Shown in pieces: positions 36,815 to 47,400 of a stretch of DNA of 64,000 nucleotides (its first letter is position 1; the number at the start of each line of letters is the position of its first letter). Origin of the DNA: Erythroxylum novogranatense (lineage: Eukaryota > Streptophyta > Magnoliopsida > Malpighiales > Erythroxylaceae); assembly GCA_029891385.1 (NCBI GenBank), contig CM057226.1, positions 13,075,225 through 13,139,224 of the forward strand, written 5' to 3'. The position numbers were made by a program, and so were the translations under genes. Below the pieces are notes generated by a model. That model saw only the letters and a list, made by a program, of their open reading frames with translations. It did no database searches and was not told the origin of the DNA.

Positions 36815-37387
36815 ATGTTTGAATTGTTTTTGATTAACTTTCAGATATTGAACTGTTACTGATATGATTGTGATATTCCGGACATTGTTAGATCGTGGAG
36901 TTTGATATCCAAGATTGTATTGAAAGTGTTTTCAGATTTAATGTGTAATGTGAAATGTGTTCTCAACTATATGTTTAATGCCGAACTCATATCCGATGTA
37001 TATGCTAAATGACTGTGCACACTGAATAAAAGTTACTGATAGCATAGTATGTGAAATGATGCATTCCATGACATTGATATGCATGATTAGATAAAGGAGT
37101 TGTGACCGGAGTGACCAACGTGCACAAAGAGCCACAAACTCAACAATTAATGAGCCCAGTATCTATAATGTGTACGAGACAGTATCTGAAATGAGCCTGG
37201 TATCCACAAACAGTACGAGACAATTAAATAAGTTCTCGGTCATAATAAAATAAAAATGAAAGTGGAGTCTCATGGGCATTTGCATATATATCTTTATATG
37301 TAACAGCCTAGACCACCTGTTGGCAGATATTGTCCGCTTTGGACCAAGGCCTTCGTGCCAAGCACCCTCACGGTTTTGTTTTTCCAC

Positions 37388-37480
37388 GGGACTTTCCAGG
37401 AGGTCATCCATCCTAGTATTGCTCTGGCCCTAACACGTTTAACTTCGGAGTTTTGATGGGATCCGGTGCGTTAGGGCATG
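37388..37480 (-). repeat. 5S rRNA-like segment in Cassandra LTR 1
   Basis: Reads on the minus strand like the core of plant 5S rRNA: CACCGGATCCCATCAAAACT, CGAAGTTAAACGTG and GGATGGATGACCTCCTGG. It includes the internal Pol III promoter boxes with a few substitutions. This is not a functional ribosomal gene. Confidence 0.85.
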
Positions 37481-37753
37481 AAAAACGCGTCTGCAAGGGG
37501 AAGGTATCCACACCCTTATAAGGGGTGTTTCGTTCTCCTTCCCAACCGATGTGAGATCTTACAATTCACCCCCCTTCGGGGGCCCAACGTCCTCGCTGGC
37601 ACAACAGCTCGGGTCCTGTCTCTGATACCAATCTGTAGGACCTCGGCCTCTCGAGCCTCGGCCTTTCGGGCCTCGCGCTCACACGCTTGCAGATATTGTC
37701 CGCTTTGGGCCAAAGCCTTCGTGCCAAGCACCCTCATGGTTTTGTTTTTCCAC

Positions 37754-37846
37754 AAGACTTCCCATGAGGTCACCCATCCTGGTACTGCTCTGGCCCTAGC
37801 ACGTTTAACCTTGGAGTTCTGATGGGATCCGGTGCGTTAGGGCATG
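37754..37846 (-). repeat. 5S rRNA-like segment in Cassandra LTR 2
   Basis: Minus-strand match to the 5S core: CACCGGATCCCATCAGAACT, then GGATGGGTGACCTCATGGG. The C box GGATGGGTGACC is intact, closer to true 5S than in LTR 1. Confidence 0.85.
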
Positions 37847-38135
37847 AAAAACGCGTCTGCAAGGGGAAGGTATCCACACCCTTATAAGGGGTGTTTCGTT
37901 CTCCTTCCCAACTAATGTGGGATCTTACAATCTATCCCCTAAGGGGGCCCAACGTCCTCGTTGGCACAATAGCTCGAGTCCTGTCTCTGATACCAATCTG
38001 TAGAACCTTGGCCTCTCGGGTCTCGTGTCCACAGGACCTCAGTCTCTCGGGCCTCGCGCCCTACCCGCTTGCAGATATTGTCCGCTTTGGGCCAAGGCCT
38101 TCGTGCCAAGCACCCTTACGGTTTTGTTTTTCCAC

Positions 38136-38227
38136 AAGACTTCCTAAGAGGTCACCCATCCTGGTACTGCTCTGGCCCTAGCACGTTTAACTTCGGAGTT
38201 CTGATGGGATTCGGTGCGTTAGGGTAT
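38136..38227 (-). repeat. 5S rRNA-like segment in Cassandra LTR 3
   Basis: Minus-strand match to the 5S core with CACCGAATCCCATCAGAACT, CGAAGTTAAACGTGC and GGATGGGTGACCTCTTAGG. The C box is intact. Confidence 0.85.
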
Positions 38228-39044
38228 GAAAAACGCGTCTGCAAGGGGAAGGTATCCACACCCTTATAAGGGGTGTTTGGTTCTCCTTCCCAACCGATGT
38301 GGGATCTTACATTATACGTATCATATGAATGATTGCAAATGATGACTGAAGTGAGTTAATATAATGGCATGCAATGTTTGTGTATATGTTGATGATATGA
38401 ATGATTGAAATATTCTAAAATGATTATATGACATGTTTGTATTCATAAGCTTGTTGAAATATGATGTATACTGTGATCAGGTACTAAATTCTGAATGATG
38501 TGATATATGAGATTTGATTCTGAATGATAAGAAATACTGATAGAACTGTGTTATATGCTTGTGATGTTTGTGTTTTATTTTGAGTGAGCACATAGATAAT
38601 GGTTCACTCACTGAGTTCGTAAAACTCATCAAAATTGCAACATTAATTTTTAGGTACCGAGGAGACCTAGTTTCTAAAACAATCTAGTAGCAGTGTAGTA
38701 TTGTCAATTTTTGAAACAAGAATGGCTCAAAGGTTTGGTCAGCTAATGTCTAAGGAGTTTAGTTATAATGTTTATGTTAGCATTTCTTTCATGTTAGATA
38801 TTTTGTATAGAACAGTAAACTCTCAAAGGTTTTTGTAATGTATATATATAGATTATGGAATGTAATGACAAAGTAAGTTTATCTTTATAAATGAAATGAT
38901 GAAATTTAGTCCTTTGAAGCACTTGTGTTTTTATGATGTCATAATAAGTGAATATGATTGTTTTAACATGTCATTCTCATATGGTATGTTTTCAGATGTT
39001 CTCTGGATGTTCGGGCATATGTTCTATAGTTGTAGTGTGCTACA

Positions 39045-41249
39045 AATTTAGTATAACATTGAGAAATTATTAGAATATTCTCTTTCAACCAGTGTTAAAT
39101 ATCATATCAGAATTGGTATCAGATTTGATTATGGTACAACGATATTGGTACTAATCAATATCAAATATCATTTTGAATAATATTTTAAAATTATAAAATA
39201 ATTGTTAAATTTTATAATATCATAAAACAATCATTCAATACATTACGTTAGATACTTTGTTTACTTCACTTCAATCCAGTCTCAATTAATTATAATAATA
39301 TAAACTTGATATAAAACTATTTTATTTTAACTAATATTATTTTCACATATTTCTTATAAATTAAGATGAGAAAAGATCATTTAACTCTCATATAGATCTA
39401 AAATTAAGAATAATATAAAGTAAAATATAAATTTATAACAAGTAAATTTAATTGCAAATGCTATCTTTACATATTTCAAAAGTTGTTATAGTAAATTTCA
39501 CATATATGCACTAAAAGTATACATAGTCAATATGAAATACATAAAATTTAAAATATTTATAAAATTATATTAAACTAATATATTTAATTATCTAATGTAT
39601 CATGTCTAAGTCTAATTATATAAATTTTATTTAATACATTTTATTTGTATCTTTATTATTTGTTATATATATTGTAGGCAATTTATCATAGTAATTATTA
39701 TTTTATATATGAGAAATTTAATTTTTAATTTAATCCTATTTTTGAATTATAATTCTAATTAGTATTTGATCAACATTTTAGTTACTGGTTCATAGCCACC
39801 AGTACTAATTAAAATAGCCAATACCGACCGATCCCAAAATTTAGTATAAATTCTTTTTGATAGATACCAATTTTTTACGAGTAAGATTGGCACTAATGTA
39901 CTAATCAATTCACCACGATCTTCATAATATTGCTTTCAAGTACCGAAAGCTCTTTGCAAAAGTACTAAAGAATGATATTCATGAAGTCTCTTGTTATATA
40001 AGAAAAAGGAAAAAAAAGAAAATTGGAGCCCAAATCTTACATTACATCTCTAGAACAATCTGTTTGATATTGGCCTCAAGTAATAAATAAATAAATAGGG
40101 ATGTCAAATATAGCGCGACTCAATTTTAATTTAGGTTGATTGGCCTATGAGCAGGTCACAAGTAGAGGTCGAACTAATCGGCTCATGGGCCAATCTAATC
40201 AGGATTGTGGTCTAATCGTTATTTTAAAAACAAAATATAATTTTTGAGTTTTTTTTAAAATATGATGAATTGGGTTAACTCAGTCTATCTGTGATCAGTC
40301 ATGATATAATTTAAGTCACAGGCTGACCTATCTTGGCTCGTCGAGCGGTGAGCCACTCTAACTCACGATCAAGTCAGATCAAGCCGCTGCATTGGCAATT
40401 TTATAAATAAAATTATTAATTAACATAAAAAATGGGATAGACTTGAATTGTTTAATGAAAACAAAAACTCAATTGTTAAAAAAAGTCACTATGTAACATT
40501 AGTTGGGTTGGAGCATCTTGTCCTTGTGACGATGTTCCAATCCTATTTCACACATTTATGTAAACTTTATATAAATATGTTGATAAAATTTAATAAAATA
40601 AGGTAGTATTTGATTAATCGAAACAAAAGATATGATATCACATTAACCCCTTAGTCAAGTGTCATTATCATCGTTGAAAAGATGTGTAGGAGTGATTGGA
40701 ACAAGACACACCAAAACAATAACGACTTTTATTTAATAAATAAAGAGATCAACTTAATAATTTATTTAATAAAACAGAAAATATAAAATCTCCTTTTACC
40801 AAAAGTTATTGTCTTTATTTAAAATATAAATATTTTACATTAAAAATAGCAAGTAGGTTTAATCCTTAAATTTTATAGTACATATTCTTATTTCTAATTT
40901 TAAGATATGAATTGAAAGTTATAAAATAATTTAATTTCTAAAGAATTTAGAAAAGGAAATTAAGATATTAATAAATGTAAGGACTTAAACTAACTTGTTT
41001 TTAATTAGACTCGAAAGTTGTACTGCCATAGGATTTTGTACTCCGAGGATAATGTTACGTTTTGTCCTTTAGCGTCATGTCATGTGAGAGATAGACTAGC
41101 TAGGTATTACTTACTACTGCAGATGAGTGATGGAAGTGAGACATCATCCCTTACGAGTTAAGACTTAAGAGTTCATTCCGCGACCCAGTTCGAGATAACA
41201 AAATGAAAAACAAAAATTAAAAAACAAAAATATTCGAAACACAAAAACC

Positions 41250-41250
<1 letters not shown>
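39045..41250. other. Intergenic DNA left of PDS5
   Basis: No gene is seen. At about 39,080-39,920 the ends carry GGTATC/GATACC and GTACCA-type motifs like those at 10,950-11,010 and 11,700-11,830, so a shared old repeat family is likely. Positions 40,110-40,400 hold short stretches repeating GGCTCATGGGCC-like and CGAGCGGTGAGCC-like words, which look like repeat debris. The final part contains the PDS5 promoter. Confidence 0.45.

Positions 41251-41276
<26 letters not shown>
41251..41276. repeat. (AG)13 microsatellite in the PDS5 leader
   Basis: An uninterrupted AG run about 130 bp before the PDS5 start codon, probably in the 5' UTR or core promoter. GA-rich tracts there are common in plants. 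Confidence 0.95.
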
Positions 41277-41280
<4 letters not shown>

Positions 41281-41406
41281 GAAATCACATCTTCTTCCTC
41301 GCGTACTTAACCAACCCTATTATCTTGAATTGGAGTCCATGAGCAAGCTCGTGCTTCGAAGCTTCTGAACGAGGTCGTATTTGAGAGAGTAGTTATATTT
41401 AGAAAC

Positions 41407-44400
41407 ATGGAGGAGAAGGTTCAACGGCAACTCGTGGAGGTGGGATCCAAGCTTCTCGAGGACCTTCCCTCTTCCAAAGATGAACTCCTTAAGCTCCTTG
41501 AGGTGTGCATTTGGTTATGTTGAGTTTGCAACTTTTTTTCTTTCTTTTCTTGGGGTCTGGTTAGTTAATTCTGTTATTCTCTCTGTTTGCTTTCAAAGAG
41601 AGTGAATTTTGGCGTTTTCTTCTTCTTCTTCTTGTTTCTTTTGCTGTTGCTACGTGTTTGTGTGTGACAGAGAATTTCTTGTGGTGTTTGTTTCGGTTGC
41701 TTCAAGGTCAAATTGAGTTAGCTTCGGGTTTAAGAAGACTTCGTAGGGTTCTAAGGGAGCTTAAATATTAAGACTTTCTCAGGTTTAGTATGTGAATTTG
41801 CTTTCTTTAGACTAGAAAGTTTGTTTTCTGTAGTGTTTGTGGTCCTGGAGCGTTTTTTCTTTGGGAATCAGGTTCAATTAGGGTTTGTTGGCTTCCCTTT
41901 TGTTCTATGAGGTATTGTTTCTGAATAATTCTTCTTTTTTACTTTAGTTGAGTATAATGTAGATGTTGTTAATTCTTTATTTATTTTATGTTTGTTGCAT
42001 AGTGTGTCTCTGTTTATTTGTTTCGGTTGTATATACTGTAATTAGAGGCTAGGGTATATGTTCCTGAGGATTAAATTATTGACCCTTAGTGAACCAAGTG
42101 TATGCCAATGAACATTGAGCTCGGGTGTAAAACATTCTTAGGCTAGTTAAATAATGAATTTCCATCATTTGAAGGTTTATGCTTCTCTCTGGCTTCAAGT
42201 AATAGAAAAAATGGCTCTTAACTCCAATTTTTGACTGATACTCTACTTTTAATTCTGAAGATCTTGTCCGTGATTCTACTCATTCATATTGATTTTCACT
42301 AGAGGCTCTTGTCTCTAATTTTCTTATGACGGTTGACCTTTCAGTTTATGGGCATGGCCTGCATGACAATGTAACAGTTTAGAGTTTAGGTTAGTTGGAT
42401 TAAGTTGTGCTAGCCCTTTGAGCCACAAAAAGTAATGCTGTCCTTTCATCCTGGCTTGGGGACCTGATTCATCAAAAGTTATTGGTTTCATATACATTAT
42501 TGCACTTTATTGGAGTGAATAGTGTTTATGAATTTCTCTGGGCACAACCAAACGACCTTTGTGTCATAGCAGATGCCATCAGATGTGCATGAGATACTGG
42601 CTTGTGAGTCGATTCCAATGTCCTTTCATATAACAGCTAATGATTAGTTTTATTGAATTGGACCCTTTGTTGTTGCTGTTTTTAGTTTCCTTTTCCAAAT
42701 GGATCTATTTTCTATTTTCCTTTTGGGGGCAGCGTGTTGGCAGGAATTTTGCTTTAGCAGTCTTGAAAAAATAAAACATTACTACCATTTTTTATTTTGA
42801 CATTAATAGTTGGGATCTTAGGCTCTTGATGAATTACTTGGCAGTGGTGGGACCTGCAAAAATTGTTCTAATTCAATCTTTTAAGTTTACAGAAATCATA
42901 ATCTCAAGATGATCATATGCTATTTAATAAGCTTAAAGGTTACCTCTGTTTCTAACAGAACTTGATGATTGCAACTTTTTCCATTTATATTGGGTTGACA
43001 AAAGCTTTCTTGGAAACAAGAACAACGAAAACAATGCTAAAAACAGACCCTTTAACTGTTTCTCTGCCTGAATTTTGGCCTTCTCATTCTGCTGTTTAAT
43101 TTCACGACTACGGAACAGAAGAAGTTCTGTAACAGAGGAAAAATGATATTTCCCCTTTGTAATTACTCATTCCAGTGTTGATGATATTTGTCATTCTCTT
43201 TTTATTCTTTCCATATATGTTAATTGCTTAGATACATAGAACTTACGTAAGCTCTATGGATTTTGTGTATGAGCTGAAGTCACTAGAACTATGTTGAAAC
43301 TACTTTTTTGTGACTCAGGGGTACTGCTACCAGTTACTGCCCCAACTAAGCATTCCTCTAACTGATATTTACTTTGTGGTCTGGTACAGTTATGCTGCTT
43401 GTCTTATGAAATTTGTGTTGTGTACAGGCCAATCTGTTACAATATGTACATTCAAATTGTTGGTATGCTTTCTTGGAAAAATTGGACTTTTAGTACCATG
43501 GAAAATATTTGTTCACACCCTTGCTTGTATTTTCTTTATAGGGCATAATTTTATTTTCTTATTTGTTGCTTGCTAGTAATATGTGCTATACCTGCAGCAA
43601 GCTGCTACCTCTCTTTCTGAAATGGATCAATCGCCATCCACTTCAATAATGGAGTCAATGCAGCCTTTTCTTGATGCAATTATAAAGATGGAACTGCTAA
43701 AGCATCAAGATAGAGATGTTAAAATTTTGGTGGCAACCTGTATTTGTGAGATAACCCGGATTGCTGCACCTGAAGCTCCCTACAGCGGTGATGTTCTAAA
43801 GGTGCTTTTTTTTTAACCTTGATCACACTTATTGACTAATGGATTCCATTTTATTAAAATGCCTTAAATTTTTGGCTTCCTAGCTAATTGTTTTGCCGTC
43901 TGCAGGATGTTTTTCACTTGATTGTAGACACTTTTAGTGGGTTAAGCGAAGCTAGTAGTCCCTCATTTGGAAGGAGTGTTGTTATTTTGGAGATTCTTGC
44001 CAAATGTAGGTCATGTGTTGCGATGTTGGATCTTGAAAGCGATGATCTGGTGAATAAAATGTTCAGTACATTTTTTTCTGTAGCCAGGTGTGTTATATCC
44101 CATGGTTTTGTTTCATTTATGATGCTCAATACTATTTGCATGTTTTGGACTCATTTTTCTCTTATTTTAGCATCTTTTAGCTCAGTGCAATAATATGGAT
44201 CAAGGAAATATGTCTGTATAGATCTAGATGTTGTATGTTAGTTCTTCCAATCTGGAATTCGTCTCTATGGCATGCCAAAATGGTTGATTTTCCTTATAAA
44301 AGTTTGAGAGTCAGGCGTTTCCATTTACACTTAAAATTAAATCATTTGATTTTTCATCCAACTTTCAAGCTTGTCTACCCAGATATGATTGTTTGCTATA

Positions 44401-47400
44401 AAGTTGATGATGTTGAAGCATGGAACTATATGTTCTCTATGTTTTGATTGAAAATCTGGTGGCTAATTTGGGATTTGTTTGTCTGAGCTTAAAGGTTGTC
44501 TCGGTGTCATGATAACAGACTAAAGTTCTGGTAGAAGTATAAATAAGTGGTTCCTGATGTTTGCACTAGTTTGGTTGATAAATATAGGATATCTTTTTTA
44601 AGGATGGATCAACTTTTAGCATTATAATCCTAAGTGCAGGCTCTTTGGTCTCGACAACCTTTTTCTAATCCCTTTCTTGTGTCGACCCAGTTCTCTGTTC
44701 ATTTATATTTGGGGCTTTATAGTCATATTCTGAATAACGGAAGTATGTGTTCCATATTTCAAAAAGTGATTGATCTCGAAACTTTGTCTTTGCAGTGATG
44801 ATCATCAAGAAAGTATTTTGTCTTCGATGCAGACAATCATGGTCCTTCTCATTGAAGAAATTGAGGATGTTCGAGAGGATCTTTTGCTTATTATTTTGTC
44901 TGTATTAGGACGTAACAGAAGTGTAAGCATTTTCTCTTGAGCTATATCGCAATTAACATTGTCAGGGCTATTATTATTATTTTTAATTTTGTATTTTTTA
45001 TTATATGGCTTCCTTAATGGCAGATAATTGAGCGATGCATGTAAATTGTAGGATATCTCCCCTGCTGCAAGGAAGCTTGCCATGAATGTTATAGAGCAAT
45101 GTGCCAAAAAACTTGAAACTGGCATAAAACAGTTCCTCATATCATCTATATCCGGTGATAATAGGTCCACAGATAACCAGATTGACTACCATGAAGTTAT
45201 ATATGATGTTTATCGTTGCGCTCCTAATATCCTATCAGGAGTTGCTCCATATATCACAGGGGAGCTACTGGTAATTCCGGATCCATTGCTTACTCATACT
45301 CTTCTATGACTACATTTACAAAAATCTTGCTTCTATATTACATTAGTATTCAGTTATTGGTGTCAACATAAATTTCTTGTGGCACCGTGAAAAAGGCTTG
45401 CATGTTTTGATGTACCTATGTACATATGAATTTAAGACTTCATTAATCTTTGATGCTGTAACTTACTGTAAATGAATTAGTAATTTCTTACTATGTTTAT
45501 TCCCATCGCAGGCAGATAAGCTAGAGACTCGCTTGAAAGCTGTGGAATTAGTCGGAGATCTATTTGCTGTGCCAGGATCTCCCATCAGTGAATCGTTTCA
45601 GCCAATATTTTCAGAGTTTTTGAAAAGGTTGACTGATAGAGTAGTTGGGGTCAGGATGTCTGTCCTGGAACATGTTAAAAATTGCCTGTTGGCAGATCCA
45701 TTTCGAGCTGAGGCTCCCCAAATCTTTTGTAAGTTTGGTGATTGTTTTAACAAATTTGTTCTTTGAGAACCTTACCTTATTTGATTTGGTTCAATATATT
45801 CCAGCTGCCCTTTGTGATCGACTGTTGGACTATGATGAGAATGTCCGAAAGCAAGTTGTGGACGTGATCTTCAATTTGGCATGTTATGCCTTGAGTTCAA
45901 TTCCTGTAGAAACAATAAAATTACTTGCAGATCGTCTCAGGGATAAATCTGTAGGCTCGTTGCTCTTTTCTTTTGGTGCATGAAATTGTTGCATAAGTAT
46001 TTATGGTGTTATTCATAGTAATTAATGTGTGGTGTTTTTCTTTCTTGGACTTCTAGTTACTTGTTAAAAGTTATACCATGGAGAAACTTGCTGAGATATT
46101 CAAGGTTTATTGTGTGAAGTCCACTGAGGGCTCAAAAAATCTAAGTGAATTCGATTGGATTCCTGGAAAGATTATGAGGTGTTTGTATGACAAAGATTTC
46201 AGGTAAGACATATTACTGTTCACTCTGTGCCATATTCTTTTTTCGTTTCCTCTTCTGCCCTTCCATGGTAATATGTTAGGTGATCTGATAAACTTATAGC
46301 TTTTAAGTTCTTGATTCTCCAGTTACTGGTTAAAATAGTTTCTAACATGTATATTTTCTCTTCAGATCAGATACAATTGAATCAACTCTTTCTGGATCTC
46401 TATTTCCAGCTGAGTTCTCTGCAAAAAACAGAGTTAAGCACTGGATCAGAGTTTTCTCTGCATTTGACAAAGTCGAGCTTAAAGCATTTGAGAAGATTTT
46501 GGAGCATAAACAAAGGTGAGTTTAACTAATGTTTGGTTTAGACCTGACCATTGGCGTTTTTGCAAATCTGATGAATTATTCGCTGTTCTTATGAATATTA
46601 CATTTTTTAATGCAGATTACAGCAAGAGATGCAGAGATATCTGTCCCTTAGGCAGATGCATCAGGTACACAAATCTAACAAATTTAACTCAATTCATGTT
46701 TAGCATAAAAGTTGAGAAAAAAGTTACATTCCGTGTGTTTCAAGTGCAGAATGGAGATGTTCCTGAGATCCAAAAAAAGGTTCTGTTTTGCTTCCGGATC
46801 ATGTCCCGCTCATTTGCTGAACCTGTGAAAGCTGAGGAGAATTTCCAGATACTTGATCAATTGAATGATACCAACATCTGGAAGATTTTGACAAGTCTAC
46901 TTGATCCAAGTACTAGCTTATGTCAAACTTTTAGTAGTCGGGTAAGTGATATAATAGGAATATATGCGATCAGTTTTTGCTATTTTCTGATTAGAAAACT
47001 AGACTTGAGGATCTGTGGTCTTCAAATTTGGGGTATAGAACTCATAAGCTTTACGGTTTCAACTTTGTGAGTGATGATCTTACTATGGGTATCCAGATTG
47101 TGTGCTAACTATAACACTCATTACCATGATATTTGCTGTTGTCATTTCATTACCTGCCACAATCTCCTGATTTCTGGTTTTTATTTATGGTTTCTTGATT
47201 CTGCTCCAAATGCTTACTGTTTGTTATTTTATTTGTAGACGTCTCTTACTAAATTGATGTAAGCCTGACCAATTTGTCTCAGTAGCTGAAAATAGTTTTT
47301 TCTTTAGAGAATCTGACTCTGATGCACATTTTCCTTTAGTTGGTCACTGTAATTAGCACCTTATGAAAAATATAGAAGTAATTGATGTGTTGTACTGCTT

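Larger units (their letters stand above)
37299..38311 (-). mobile_element. Cassandra TRIM array: three LTRs, two internal domains
   Basis: Three LTR copies (37,299-37,563; 37,634-37,929; 37,999-38,311) separated by two internal domains of about 70 bp. The minus strand is the element sense. Each LTR begins TGTAAGATC(T/C)CACAT and carries a 5S rRNA-like segment. A methionine-tRNA primer site TGGTATCAGAGA follows two of the LTRs (37,619-37,630; 37,984-37,995), and a G-rich PPT-like tract precedes the next LTR. The perfect 5-bp duplication TTATA flanks the whole array (37,294-37,298; 38,312-38,316), so it inserted or expanded as one locus. No protein is encoded. Cassandra elements are moved by other retrotransposons. 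Confidence 0.93.
34217..39044 (+). mobile_element. Solo LTR D, 4,828 bp with two nested insertions
   Basis: Begins TGTAATAGTC and ends GTGTGCTACA, with perfect 5-bp duplications AATTT (34,212-34,216 and 39,045-39,049). Without the LINE (36,333-36,814 plus TSD) and the Cassandra array (37,299-38,311 plus TSD), about 3.3 kb remains, close to unit A. Degenerate GTGACATTTGGCA-like repeats occur at 34,550-34,760. Two perfect 14-bp palindromes CCCACGATCGTGGG lie at 35,590-35,603 and 35,621-35,634. The shared 3' motif lies at 38,590-38,660, with AACTCATCAAAATTG and TTTTTAGGTACC. Confidence 0.85.

Noticed and set aside
37388..38227. Three tandem 5S rRNA genes
   Set aside because: The segments lack complete 5S ends and carry substitutions. 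They sit inside LTRs with a PBS and TSD, so they are Cassandra elements.
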